Assembly: GCA_017473265.1 (NCBI GenBank)
Contig: JAFULQ010000002.1
Coordinates: forward strand, 108,366 to 172,365
Length of the DNA: 64,000 bases
Source of the DNA: Erysipelotrichaceae bacterium
GTDB taxonomy: Bacteria > Bacillota_I > Bacilli_A > Erysipelotrichales > Erysipelotrichaceae
Direction of reading: 5' to 3'
In this document: positions 25,434 to 35,217 of the stretch, piece after piece
Position numbering within the stretch: the first letter of the stretch is position 1
Layout of the letters: each line of letters begins with the position of its first letter
Notes under the pieces: generated by a model
Told to the model about the DNA's origin: nothing
Databases searched by the model: none
Seen by the model: the letters and a program-made list of their open reading frames with translations, nothing else
Position numbers and translations under genes: made by a program

Positions 25434-25976
25434 ATGTTTGGTTCAGAAATTGAAAAGATTTTAATTACAGAAGAAGAAATTAAAGAAAAATGTAAAGAGT
25501 TAGGAGCTGAATTAACTAAGGCTTATGCTAGTGATGCAGATAAACTAATGGTTGTTGGTTTATTAAAAGGTTCTGTACCTTTTATGGCAGAATTAATGAA
25601 GTATATTGAATTACCTTTACAAATGGATTTTATGGATGTATCTAGTTATGAAGGCACTGAATCTAGTGGAGATATTCGTATTATTAAAGACTTAGATTGT
25701 TCTGTTAAGGGATTGGATATTTTGCTTGTTGAAGATATTGTTGATACGGGCAGAACATTAAGTGTTGTTAAACAAATGCTTTATAATAAGGGAGCACAAC
25801 GTGTTAAGATTGTTTCTTTATTAGATAAACCAGATCGTCGTGTTGTGGATATTGAAGCAGATTATGTTGGTTTTACAATTCCAAATGAATTTGTAGTAGG
25901 TTATGGTTTAGATTACAATCAAAAGTATCGTAATTTACCTTATATTGGTATATTAAAACCTGAGATTTATGAATAA
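25434..25976 (+). CDS. hpt: Hypoxanthine phosphoribosyltransferase
   Basis: Purine salvage: hypoxanthine or guanine plus PRPP gives IMP or GMP. The 180-aa protein has the PRPP-binding [16 protein letters not shown] (about residues 98-113), the flexible-loop MDVSSYEG segment and the C-terminal [20 protein letters not shown], all typical. AGGAGG site 7 bases before the ATG. It lies between tilS and ftsH, a position conserved in Firmicutes. Confidence 0.96.
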   Translation: MFGSEIEKILITEEEIKEKCKELGAELTKAYASDADKLMVVGLLKGSVPFMAELMKYIELPLQMDFMDVSSYEGTESSGDIRIIKDLDCSVKGLDILLVEDIVDTGRTLSVVKQMLYNKGAQRVKIVSLLDKPDRRVVDIEADYVGFTIPNEFVVGYGLDYNQKYRNLPYIGILKPEIYE

Positions 25977-25991
25977 AGGAGTGTGGATTCT

Positions 25992-27926
25992 TTGAAAAAT
26001 AACAAAAGATGGATGATGTGGCTTCCATATCTTTTGGTTGCGATGTGTATTTATAGCTTATTAGCTATGACTAGCACAAATAACAATAAAGCTTTAAGTT
26101 ACGACCAATTTATGGAAGTAATTGCGACTAAAGATGTAGTGGCTGCAGAAGTGAGTGTTGATACAACTGTAGTTGATATTAGTGGTACATATGTGGATGG
26201 TAATCAATCTTACACATTTACTGCTCGTATTCCAAATACTGATGTACAAGTTAATGAATTAATGGATATTTTAGAAGAAGAAGTTGGAAATGGTCAATTA
26301 AAGGTAATTAATCCTCATGCGACAAATTATTTAGTGACTATTATTTCTAATGTTCTTCCACTAGTTTTATTTGCTGGTTTTGCATTCTTTATGTTTTCTC
26401 GTATGGGTGCGAATTCAAATAATAAAGCATTTGAATTTTCTAAATCTAGAGCTCGTTTAGAAGGAAATATTAAAGTTCGCTTTAAAGATGTAGCTGGTTG
26501 TGATGAAGAAAAAGAAGAAATGGCGGAATTGATTGATTATTTACGTAGTCCTAAGAAATTCGTTAAGATGGGTGCTCGTATTCCAAAAGGTATCTTGATG
26601 GTTGGTCCTCCAGGTACTGGGAAGACATTATTAGCGAAAGCGGTAGCTGGTGAAGCAGATGTACCTTTCTATTCAATTTCTGGTTCTGATTTCGTTGAAA
26701 TGTTTGTTGGTGTTGGTGCTAGCCGTGTTCGTGATATGTTTAAGAAGGCGCAAGCGACTGCTCCATGTATGATTTTTATTGATGAAATTGATGCGGTTGG
26801 TCGTCAACGTGGTGCTGGTGTTGGTGGAGGTCACGATGAACGTGAACAAACTCTTAACCAATTATTAGTTGAAATGGATGGTATTGGTGAAAATACGGGT
26901 ATCGTTATTATCGCTGCTACAAACCGTCCAGATGTATTGGACCCTGCATTATTAAGACCTGGTCGTTTTGATAGACAAATCACTGTTAATTTACCTGATA
27001 AAAAAGGTCGTAAAGAAATTCTTGAAGTACATGCTCGCAATAAGAAGTTTGCGGCTGATGTAGATTTAGAAGCTTTAGCTACTCGTACTCCAGGATATAG
27101 TGGTGCGGATTTAGCTAACGTATTAAATGAAGCGGCTATTATGGCGGTTCGTCGTAATCATACAGAAATTACAATGGATGATTTAGATGAGGCTGTGGAT
27201 CGTGTTATGAGTGGTCCTGCTAAGAAGTCTCGTAAATATAGTCCAGAAGAAAAACGTATGGTGGCTATTCATGAAGCTGGACATGCTGTTATTGGATTAT
27301 TTGTTACTGATGCGAACATTGTGCAAAAAGTTACAATTATTCCTCGTGGTTTAGCTGGTGGATATAACTTAATGTTACCTAAGGAAGAAAGAATGTTATC
27401 AACTCGTAATGAATTGTTAGCACATATTACAAGTTTCTTAGGTGGACGTGTTGCGGAAGAAATTTGTCTTGGTGAAATGAGTACTGGGGCAAGTAATGAT
27501 ATTGAACGTGCAACTAAGATTGCTCGTGAAATGGTTATGAGTTATGGTATGAGTTCTTTAGGACCTATTCAATATGAACATGGTACTGGTAGTGTGTTCT
27601 TAGGTCGTGATTACTCTAGTAGTAAGAATTATTCTTCTCAAGTAGCATTTGAGATTGATAATGAAGTTCGTAAGATTATTGACCAATGTTATAATCAAGC
27701 GAAGGAAACAATTAATGCACATCGCGATGTTTTAGATAATATCGTACGTGAATTAGTTGAACACGAAACATTAACGAAAGAAGATTTAGATTACATTCTT
27801 GAACATGGTGTTCTTGAAAAGAAGACTGCTTCTGTAGTGGCTGAGCCTGTTGTTGAAGAAGTAAAGGCTGAAGAAGTTGCTGTTAGTGAAGAAGTAAAAG
27901 TAGAAGAATCTAAAGTTAGTGAATAG
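25992..27926 (+). CDS. ftsH: ATP-dependent zinc metalloprotease FtsH
   Basis: Membrane-anchored AAA+ protease for misfolded membrane and regulatory proteins. 644 aa: two N-terminal helices (about residues 10-26 and 112-132) around an extracytoplasmic loop, the AAA module with Walker [12 protein letters not shown], Walker [12 protein letters not shown] and the second region of homology [20 protein letters not shown], then the zinc site HEAGH and a long acidic, low-complexity tail of [12 protein letters not shown] repeats. The probable start is TTG at 25992, about 10 bases after AAAGGAG; the GTG at 25983 is too close to that site. A terminator follows. Confidence 0.97.
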   Translation: MKNNKRWMMWLPYLLVAMCIYSLLAMTSTNNNKALSYDQFMEVIATKDVVAAEVSVDTTVVDISGTYVDGNQSYTFTARIPNTDVQVNELMDILEEEVGNGQLKVINPHATNYLVTIISNVLPLVLFAGFAFFMFSRMGANSNNKAFEFSKSRARLEGNIKVRFKDVAGCDEEKEEMAELIDYLRSPKKFVKMGARIPKGILMVGPPGTGKTLLAKAVAGEADVPFYSISGSDFVEMFVGVGASRVRDMFKKAQATAPCMIFIDEIDAVGRQRGAGVGGGHDEREQTLNQLLVEMDGIGENTGIVIIAATNRPDVLDPALLRPGRFDRQITVNLPDKKGRKEILEVHARNKKFAADVDLEALATRTPGYSGADLANVLNEAAIMAVRRNHTEITMDDLDEAVDRVMSGPAKKSRKYSPEEKRMVAIHEAGHAVIGLFVTDANIVQKVTIIPRGLAGGYNLMLPKEERMLSTRNELLAHITSFLGGRVAEEICLGEMSTGASNDIERATKIAREMVMSYGMSSLGPIQYEHGTGSVFLGRDYSSSKNYSSQVAFEIDNEVRKIIDQCYNQAKETINAHRDVLDNIVRELVEHETLTKEDLDYILEHGVLEKKTASVVAEPVVEEVKAEEVAVSEEVKVEESKVSE

Positions 27927-27932
27927 TTAATT

Positions 27933-27957
27933 ACCCCTGTTTCTACAGGGGTTTTCT
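27933..27957 (+). terminator. Terminator after ftsH
   Basis: ACCCCTGT and ACAGGGGT form a perfect 8-bp stem with a TTCT loop, then TTTCT. GC-rich stem in an AT-rich context. Confidence 0.85.
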
Positions 27958-27972
27958 AAAGGAGATGAAAGT

Positions 27973-28869
27973 ATGGCAGATATTTTAACGCGTGGTATTG
28001 CACGTAATGGAAGAGTACGTGTTTTTGCATGTGATACAACAGCATTAGTAAATGTAGCACAAGTAAAACATGGTTTATGGCCAGTTGCTAGTGCTGCTTT
28101 GGGTCGTACAATGAGTGTTGGTTGTATGATGGGTAGTATGTTAAAGAGTGAAAACGAAAAGATTACGATTGAAATTAATGGTGGTGGACCTATGGGTACA
28201 ATTATGGTAGATGCACATCATGATGGTAGTGTACGTGGGTTTGTAGCAGATCCTGAACATCATTATATTTATAACGATACAAATAAATTGGCAGTAGGTG
28301 TAGCTGTTGGTCGTGATGGTTATTTAAAAGTGATTAAAGACATGGGATTAAAACAAGCATTTACTGGACAAGTTGAATTGCAAACTGGTGAAATTGGTGA
28401 TGATTTTGCGTACTATTTTGCAGTAAGTGAACAAACACCTTCTGCAGTTAGTGTTGGTGTATTAGTTGATACAGATGCAAGTGTTATTGCTTCTGGTGGA
28501 TTTATTATTCAAATGTTACCGGATGCAACTGAAGAAGATATTGTATATATTGAAAACAAATTAAATGGTTTTCCTACAGTTTCTAGTTTGATTGCAGATG
28601 GTAAAACACCTAAAGATATGATTGATATGATTTTTGAAGATTATGAAGAGTTAGAAACTTGTGAGTTATCTTTTAGTTGTAATTGTTCTAGAGAGCGTTG
28701 TTATCGTGTATTGGGAACTCTTCCTAAAGAAGATTTATTAGCGATGATTGAAGAAGATCATGGTTGTGATATGCATTGTGAATATTGTTCTAGTACATAT
28801 CATTTTGAAGAAAAAGAATTACGTGAGATTTATGATTATTTAGTAATCAAGGAAAAAACGCATGCATAA
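27973..28869 (+). CDS. hslO: Hsp33 redox-regulated chaperone
   Basis: Cytosolic holdase activated by oxidative unfolding. The 298-aa protein has the usual N-terminal domain (ILTRGIARNGRVRVFACDTT, then GRTMSVGCMMGSM) and, in the C-terminal switch, CNCSRERC near residue 236 and CEYCSS near residue 269; the CxC and CxxC cysteines bind zinc in the reduced form. It overlaps dusB by 8 bases, so these two are coupled. The order ftsH-hslO-dusB-lysS follows Bacillus, but coaX and cysK are missing here. Confidence 0.95.
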   Translation: MADILTRGIARNGRVRVFACDTTALVNVAQVKHGLWPVASAALGRTMSVGCMMGSMLKSENEKITIEINGGGPMGTIMVDAHHDGSVRGFVADPEHHYIYNDTNKLAVGVAVGRDGYLKVIKDMGLKQAFTGQVELQTGEIGDDFAYYFAVSEQTPSAVSVGVLVDTDASVIASGGFIIQMLPDATEEDIVYIENKLNGFPTVSSLIADGKTPKDMIDMIFEDYEELETCELSFSCNCSRERCYRVLGTLPKEDLLAMIEEDHGCDMHCEYCSSTYHFEEKELREIYDYLVIKEKTHA

Positions 28870-29878
28870 TCAAGAATGGTATATTGGTGATGTGAAAATT
28901 AATAATCGTGTGATTGTTGGTCCGATGGCTGGTGTAAGTAATGAAGCGTTTCGTAGTATTGCGAAGCAATTTGGTGCTGGATTAATATATTCAGAGATGG
29001 TATCTGATAAAGCTATCGTATTTAAGAACCGTAAAACGCATGAAATGACTAAGGTTATAGAAGAAGAAAGACCTTTGAGTATGCAATTATTTGGCCATGA
29101 TATTGAAAGTATGGTTGAGGCGGCTATTTTCTTAGATAATCATAGTGATTGTGACATTATTGATATTAATATGGGTTGTCCAGTAACAAAGGTTGTTAAA
29201 GCGGGTTCTGGTAGTGCATTAATGAAAGATGAAGAACATGCTTGTGCTTTAGTAAAAGCAATTGTTGAAAAAGTAAAAAAACCAGTAACTGTTAAGATTC
29301 GTGCTGGTTGGAATTTGGATATGATTAATGCGGTTTCTCTAGCAAAAGGCTTAGAACAAGCTGGCGCAAAAGCGATTGCTGTTCACCCTCGTACAAAGAT
29401 GGAAATGTATGAAGGACATTCAAATTGGGATATTATTCGTCAAGTAAAAGAAGCAGTTAGTATTCCAGTTATTGGGAATGGAGATATCAAAACTGTTGAA
29501 GATGCGATTGAAATGATGAAACAAACCAATTGTGATGCGGTTATGGTTGCTAGAGGTGTTTTAGGAAATCCATGGTTAATTAAAGAATTAAAGGATTATT
29601 TTGAAACAGGTAGTTATGGGGAAAGTATTCCGGTAACCCAACGTTTTGAATTAGCATTAGAACATGCACAACGTTTAATTGAATTAAAAGGTGAGCGTGT
29701 GGGTATGAAGGAAATGCGAGGGCATGCTTGTTGGTATATTCATGGATTGCCTCATAATAATAAAGTAAAAGCTAAATTATCTAGAATGACAAAGTATGAA
29801 GTGTTTGCTGAAATATTAAATCAATATAAAAACTCAGTAGAAACGGAAGATTATAGCTGGTTAGAAATAGAAAATTAA
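28862..29878 (+). CDS. dusB: tRNA-dihydrouridine synthase
   Basis: FMN enzyme that reduces uridines in the tRNA D-loop with NADPH. The 338-aa TIM barrel starts NNRVIVGPMAGVSNEAFR, has DINMGCPVTKVVKAGSGSAL with the catalytic Cys near residue 105, KIRAGW for FMN binding, HPRTKMEMYEGHSNWDII, IPVIGNGDI and VMVARGVLGNPWL. The length and pattern are those of DusB, the bacterial branch found next to lysS in Firmicutes. Confidence 0.95.
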   Translation: MHNQEWYIGDVKINNRVIVGPMAGVSNEAFRSIAKQFGAGLIYSEMVSDKAIVFKNRKTHEMTKVIEEERPLSMQLFGHDIESMVEAAIFLDNHSDCDIIDINMGCPVTKVVKAGSGSALMKDEEHACALVKAIVEKVKKPVTVKIRAGWNLDMINAVSLAKGLEQAGAKAIAVHPRTKMEMYEGHSNWDIIRQVKEAVSIPVIGNGDIKTVEDAIEMMKQTNCDAVMVARGVLGNPWLIKELKDYFETGSYGESIPVTQRFELALEHAQRLIELKGERVGMKEMRGHACWYIHGLPHNNKVKAKLSRMTKYEVFAEILNQYKNSVETEDYSWLEIEN

Positions 29879-31432
<1,554 letters not shown>

Positions 31433-31465
31433 TATACCCTATTTTGACTTATTTTGGCTTATTTT

Positions 31466-31498
31466 AACCCGATTTTGATTAAAAAATCGGGTTTTTAT
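31466..31498 (+). terminator. Terminator after lysS, supplied by the element
   Basis: AACCCGATTTT and AAAAATCGGGTT pair around a short loop, followed by TTT. It replaces the ancestral lysS terminator, which now lies at 34532. Confidence 0.8.
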
Positions 31499-31540
31499 AT
31501 TGTTTTGGCTTGTTTTGATTTATTTGGTATTTTCTAACGG

Positions 31541-31560
31541 AGGCGCGAAAAAGGCGCGAA
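31541..31560 (+). repeat. Paired direct repeat, candidate integrase arm site (left)
   Basis: AGGCGCGAA at 31541-31549 and again at 31552-31560, 11 bases start to start. GC-rich in very AT-rich surroundings. Tyrosine-integrase arm sites often take the form of such tandem short repeats, and a similar pair with the same spacing lies near the other end. Confidence 0.5.
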
Positions 31561-31685
31561 TTTGACATCTTGGAATAGCATCACTTCATAAAAAGGATGG
31601 GAATAGCAAAAGTCCATAATAAAAATAAAATTTATGGTAGGAACTTTCTATATTTTTGGTAATAACTATATAGGAGGTTAATTTG

Positions 31686-31793
31686 ATGGAAATATATAAT
31701 GAATTATTTAACAATCTTATAGAACTTGGGTATAAAGAAAAAGAAGTGTTATTTCTTCTAAATACGCTAACCAAAGAAATAATTTATGATTAA
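31686..31793 (+). CDS. Short ORF, 35 aa, in the integrated element
   Basis: MEIYNELFNNLIELGYKEKE and 15 further residues, ending in TAA. It has a very good TAGGAGG site 8 bases upstream, better than that of many real genes here. The peptide is predicted to be helical and charged. Function unknown; the size and place fit a small regulatory (for example excisionase-like or control) peptide of the element, but no motif proves this. It was not long enough to be found by length alone. Confidence 0.45.
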   Translation: MEIYNELFNNLIELGYKEKEVLFLLNTLTKEIIYD

Positions 31794-31922
31794 AAGTATA
31801 ATTTAGAAAATATACATATGTTAAATTTGGTTAATGAATTTGAATAACTAAAGTGCTAAAATATACACAAAGTAGGGATGTATAGTTCCCTATAAATTAG
31901 AATTTGTGAAAGGGATGATTTT

Positions 31923-33041
31923 ATGAAATATCTTGATCAAATAGAAAATGTACTTAATATAATAAAATTTGAGTCAATCAGAGAAAGATTATCACATCAT
32001 AATTTTGATAACCTTGATGAAATAATAGAAGAAGTGTGTAATAGTGAAGATTATTTCGAACAACTACACATCATCTATACTGAATTGGGAGTAGAATATT
32101 TATATACTGTTTTTGGAGCCAATGTAGAACAAAATCCATTTATGGCGTATCAATTGGGAGAATTCTATTACAATTATCGTTTAGAAATTGAAAAAGAAGG
32201 TATGCAAAAATTATATAATGATTGTGCTACAGATTGTCTATATTATGCTTATAAAAATGGTGTTGAAGATGCATATGATTTATTAATTACATGCTTATTA
32301 TTTTATTGTAAATCTCGTATTCAGTATTATATTCGTATTGATTACAAAGAAATATTTAAATTAATGGACTTATTGCAATCAATTATTAAAATTGAAGATA
32401 ATACTGCACATAAACTATTACTAACAAAAAGAATAGGAGATTGTCATTATGATTATGCAACCATTTTAAATAATGCTATATCTCATGATAATTGGAAAAG
32501 TACTCTTGAATTACATAGATCGTATATGAACGCCATAAAAGCTTGTCATTTTGATGTCCTTAAAAAGATAAAAGAAATGTATGAATGGTCTAGTATGGAT
32601 CGTATAAAATCAAGAAGAGAATTAGACTATAAAATATACGAACATGCAAAAATAGAATATCAATTTATAGAAGATGAATGCTGCAATGAAATAGTTAAAT
32701 ATTTTAATTCGGAAAATTATCAAGAATGTGATATAGCTTATGGTGATTTACTATATTTAAATAATAAAAATGTATTATATAATTATGCAATATTTCTAAA
32801 ACATGGATATCATGAAAAAAATCTTGAAGATGCATTAAGTTATTTTAAAAAAGCATATGATTTAGGTGTTATAGAAGCAATTTATCATATAGCTGATATT
32901 ACAAATGATATAAATTATGCTAATATTGCTATTGAGCATAATTTATTAGCAGCTTATCAAATATTAATTAGAAATACTGAAGATTATTCTTCTATACAAG
33001 ATGAATATTATAGTAAACTTTTGAAAAAATATGATAATTAA
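31923..33041 (+). CDS. Sel1/TPR-like repeat protein in the integrated element
   Basis: A 372-aa soluble, helical protein. The C-terminal third has alternating A/G and Y/F patterns of Sel1-like repeats, e.g. ALSYFKKAYDLGVIEAIYHI and YAIFLKHGYHEKNLEDA; earlier parts (DCLYYAYKNGVEDAYDLL) fit the same helical-hairpin form. No enzymatic domain is seen. Such proteins act as scaffolds. Codons are richer in ATA and AGA than in flanking genes, in line with foreign origin. It has a ribosome site GTGAAAGGG upstream and an inverted repeat TAGGGA/TCCCTA at about 31872-31891, possibly an operator. Confidence 0.7.
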   Translation: MKYLDQIENVLNIIKFESIRERLSHHNFDNLDEIIEEVCNSEDYFEQLHIIYTELGVEYLYTVFGANVEQNPFMAYQLGEFYYNYRLEIEKEGMQKLYNDCATDCLYYAYKNGVEDAYDLLITCLLFYCKSRIQYYIRIDYKEIFKLMDLLQSIIKIEDNTAHKLLLTKRIGDCHYDYATILNNAISHDNWKSTLELHRSYMNAIKACHFDVLKKIKEMYEWSSMDRIKSRRELDYKIYEHAKIEYQFIEDECCNEIVKYFNSENYQECDIAYGDLLYLNNKNVLYNYAIFLKHGYHEKNLEDALSYFKKAYDLGVIEAIYHIADITNDINYANIAIEHNLLAAYQILIRNTEDYSSIQDEYYSKLLKKYDN

Positions 33042-33094
33042 AAAATAGTACTTCAAATTCCAATTTGTCGAATTGAATAAAACGATACATAAAC

Positions 33095-33124
33095 AGCCAT
33101 GCATTCTAAGTGCATGGCTATTTC
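33095..33124 (+). terminator. Hairpin after the Sel1-like gene, probable terminator
   Basis: AGCCATGCA and TGCATGGCT form a perfect 9-bp stem with a 7-base loop; the following ATTTCG is a poor T run, so termination may be partial. The rest of 33042-33240 shows nothing else I can support. Confidence 0.6.
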
Positions 33125-33300
33125 GTACCTAAAAACTGTTGTCCCTATGAAATCAAATAGTGGTGAATACGTATGTTTATTATTTCCTAAAACTACAACC
33201 AAATAAATGAATTAATTTACTTATTTTCAACTAAAATCCTATGATTATGTATATAGGTATGTTATATATAATTTATAAAGGAGTAGAAATTATTTCTATT

Positions 33301-33837
33301 ATGCAAATTGTAAATATGAGGAAAAATACATCAAAGAAAGGTAAATATTTTATTATGGGAGCTATGGTTTTTATCGTTGTGGTTTTAGTGGCTGCTATAT
33401 TTTATATACAGTTAGACAAAAAGGAACGAGTAGTAGGGAATGATATTTCATTAAATTCTATTACGGATTTCTATTATACGGATTCTACATCTACTAATCC
33501 ACCAAAATATCAACGATATCGTTTCTATGTAGATGAAGGAACTTATAAGTTTTATCATGAAAAAAGAGAAGGTGATGCTTGGCCTTTAACAGAGTCATAT
33601 ATTACGCAATCTGGTACTATTGATTTAACAAATGAACAATGGAATGAATTTTTGAATTACTTAAATAATGGGATTGTTAATAAAAGAAATCCTAAATTAG
33701 AAACAGAAAGTACTATATTGTCTTTATATATTTATTGGAATGGTGATAAAGGTAAGTATCAAGTATTTTCATTTGAATCTTTAAATGAGAAAAATGTATT
33801 TTTAGAGTATTGTGAAAATCTAATTAGTTCTCAATAG
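33301..33837 (+). CDS. Single-pass membrane protein of unknown function (element cargo)
   Basis: Basic N terminus, then one hydrophobic helix (FIMGAMVFIVVVLVAAIFYI, about residues 16-35) and an extracytoplasmic domain of about 140 residues (ending ENLISSQ) with aromatic and polar residues. No named family recognised. The start is uncertain: an AAGGAG at 33278-33283 has no start codon at normal distance; in-frame ATGs exist at 33241, 33259, 33301 and 33316. I use 33301. A good terminator follows. Confidence 0.6.
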   Translation: MQIVNMRKNTSKKGKYFIMGAMVFIVVVLVAAIFYIQLDKKERVVGNDISLNSITDFYYTDSTSTNPPKYQRYRFYVDEGTYKFYHEKREGDAWPLTESYITQSGTIDLTNEQWNEFLNYLNNGIVNKRNPKLETESTILSLYIYWNGDKGKYQVFSFESLNEKNVFLEYCENLISSQ

Positions 33838-33856
33838 TAATTTAATAAATATATGT

Positions 33857-33887
33857 ACGACAGGGATAGTTGCTCCTGTCGTTTTTT
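33857..33887 (+). terminator. Terminator after the membrane protein gene
   Basis: ACGACAGG and CCTGTCGT (8 bp, perfect) with a 10-base loop, followed by six T. Confidence 0.85.
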
Positions 33888-33980
33888 AAGTTGTATGTTA
33901 TGATTTAGAAAACAATAATCAAAAGATTACTAAAAAAATTGTAAAAATGTTTATATATTCATCATAGAAGGAGGAATATT

Positions 33981-34193
33981 ATGAAACGCCATGTTTTATG
34001 TTTACTTTTGATGTTAATTATGAGTATTAACCTTGTAAGTTGTGATAATTATGAACATGAAGATGCTACTTATATCACTGAAAAGGGTACAGAAATGATG
34101 CAAACATGGATCGATAAAAATATGCCTGATGCTGAAATTGTAGAATGTTCTGCCTTTATTAATAATATTGCCTATTCAAGGCAAGAATATTAA
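33981..34193 (+). pseudogene. Lipoprotein gene fragment (5' part only)
   Basis: Strong GGAGGA site and a lipoprotein signal with lipobox LVSC (Cys22), followed by about 48 residues ending IAYSRQEY and a stop. The reading frame stops within a few bases of where homology to an integrase begins in another frame. It therefore looks like the 5' end of a longer lipoprotein gene fused by deletion to integrase DNA. It may still make a 70-aa product. Function unknown. Confidence 0.6.
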
Positions 34194-34195
34194 TA

Positions 34196-34384
34196 AAGAC
34201 AGGCATTCAATTTCATTATCACATGTTAAGGCATTCATTTGCATCTAGATTAGTGTTAGGAGGTATTACTCCAATAGTGGCCAAAGAATTAGTTCGTCAT
34301 GCAGATATAAGAACCACACTAAATGTTTATACTCATATAGAAGAAAAGGATAAAGTAGAAGCTATTAATTATATATTTAATTAG
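34196..34384 (+). pseudogene. Tyrosine recombinase (integrase) C-terminal remnant
   Basis: Translation in one frame gives about 62 codons with HYHMLRHSFASRLVLGG, then VAKELVRHADIRTTLNVYTH and a stop. These are the HxxR, H/W-region (LxHxDIxTTLxxYTH) and catalytic Tyr boxes of phage-type integrases. Everything upstream (arm-binding, core-binding and first catalytic Arg) is absent, with the 5' part of a lipoprotein gene in its place, so this is a dead fragment. Its place 110 bases inside the right repeat is the normal position of an integrase in such elements. Confidence 0.85.
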
Positions 34385-34423
34385 TTTCAATCTTATACGA
34401 TTTTATACATATATTGTACAGAT

Positions 34424-34441
34424 AGGCACAAATTAGGCACA
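34424..34441 (+). repeat. Paired direct repeat, candidate integrase arm site (right)
   Basis: AGGCACA at 34424-34430 and 34435-34441, 11 bases start to start, lying between the integrase end and the right att core. It mirrors the AGGCGCG pair at 31541-31560 in spacing and in the AGGC start. Confidence 0.5.
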
Positions 34442-34497
34442 GGGAATAGTGTGGGGACAAAAATATCCGATGGATAAAGGCTTTTATGAATCTAGAC

Positions 34498-34514
34498 TTA
34501 TTCCCTCACATGAA
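34498..34514 (+). repeat. Right direct repeat (attachment-site core)
   Basis: Identical over 17 bases to 31400-31416. Read in the lysS frame it continues LFPHMKNK then TAA, i.e. the probable original lysS C terminus. Confidence 0.8.
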
Positions 34515-34531
34515 AAATAAATAAAACGCTG

Positions 34532-34564
34532 AACCTGATTTCATATGAAGTCAGGTTTTCTTTT
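34532..34564 (+). terminator. Ancestral lysS terminator, now orphaned
   Basis: AACCTGATTTC and GAAGTCAGGTT pair (about 12 bp) around ATAT and are followed by TTTTCTTTT. It lies just after the duplicated lysS end. Confidence 0.8.
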
Positions 34565-34744
34565 GTTCTATGTTTGGATATGGTAGAATCAATATGAATA
34601 GTTTGCTTTGTGATAAGTTAAGAAATATATAGAAAAAGTATGATACAATATATACAATAAAGATAGATATTATCTGGTACATAGAAATTTATTTATAATA
34701 GAAAATGTATGTGTATCCGTGGATAAATAATGAGGAGAATTAAG

Positions 34745-35032
34745 ATGGTAGAATTGAAAATGACTGTGAAAGATTCTTATGGATTGGTAAAGTGTTCAGG
34801 GGGAAGATTTATTCCTGGTCAAGGAATTTTCTCTTATAACATGCAATGGATTCGCGACTGTAATATTACTTTATGTTGCGGTGACAAGCGAGCGAATGCA
34901 AAAGCTGGTATGTCAGTATGTGCAATTAATGTAAAAGATGGAGATCAAATCACGTTTCTTATTGAAGGAGAAAATGAAGAGGAAGCAGCAGAAAAAGTGG
35001 TGGATTATTGCAAAGAATTGGGAGTAATATAA
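34745..35032 (+). CDS. HPr-like protein lacking the phosphorylation sites
   Basis: A 95-aa protein with clear likeness to the PTS phosphocarrier HPr in its C-terminal half: RANAKAGMSVCAINVKDGDQ, then ITFLIEGENEEEAAEKVVDY, and a start MVELKMTVKDSYGL like that of HPr. The active-site block GLHARPA is absent: GL is followed by VKCSGGRFIPGQG, so His15 is missing and this region is about 8 residues longer. Ser46 of NAKSIMG is replaced by Ala (NAKAGMS). It cannot carry phosphate as HPr does and may be a regulator or binding protein with the HPr fold. GAGGAG site upstream; terminator after. Confidence 0.7.
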   Translation: MVELKMTVKDSYGLVKCSGGRFIPGQGIFSYNMQWIRDCNITLCCGDKRANAKAGMSVCAINVKDGDQITFLIEGENEEEAAEKVVDYCKELGVI

Positions 35033-35071
35033 AAAATTATTTACACATAAAGAATATAAAATTGAATAAGT

Positions 35072-35097
35072 AACCCGGTTGTAGAATCGGGTTTTCT
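35072..35097 (+). terminator. Terminator after the HPr-like gene
   Basis: AACCCGGTT and AATCGGGTT (9 bp, one G-U) with a GTAG loop, then TTCTT. Confidence 0.8.
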
Positions 35098-35156
35098 TAT
35101 GTAAGAAAAGTATTAATGCATTAGCAAAATTCGGATTAATTTAAGTGTGGAAAATC

Positions 35157-35185
35157 TTGTCAAATGTAATTGAAAATAGTATTAT
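35157..35185 (+). promoter_or_regulatory. Sigma-A promoter of ald
   Basis: TTGTCA at 35157-35162 and TATTAT at 35180-35185 with the ideal 17-base spacer, 32 bases before the start codon. Confidence 0.65.
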
Positions 35186-35217
35186 TAAAAATGTTTGTAG
35201 TATAGGAGTGAAGTTTT

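Larger units (their letters stand above)
31433..31685. other. Element left end: non-coding, repeat-rich
   Basis: Holds three 10-bp units ATTTTGACTT/ATTTTGGCTT/ATTTTAACCC (31441-31470), a terminator, further GTTTTGGCTT-like copies, and the GGCGCG repeats. GGAATAGCA occurs twice (31572 and 31601 region). No gene seen until the short ORF at 31686. Confidence 0.6.
34385..34729. other. Non-coding stretch holding the element's right end
   Basis: Contains the AGGCACA pair, the right att repeat, the ancestral lysS terminator, and a probable -10 (TGATACAAT, about 34648-34657) for the next gene. No gene seen. Confidence 0.6.

Noticed and set aside
33064..33072. TTTGTCGAA, an exact 0A box, downstream of the Sel1-like gene
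   Set aside because: No promoter or sporulation gene follows, it lies inside the foreign element, and several such 7-base matches are expected by chance in AT-rich DNA of this length.
33042..33240. Possible small RNA gene around the 9-bp hairpin
   Set aside because: Only one simple hairpin is seen, with no promoter or further structure; best taken as a terminator.
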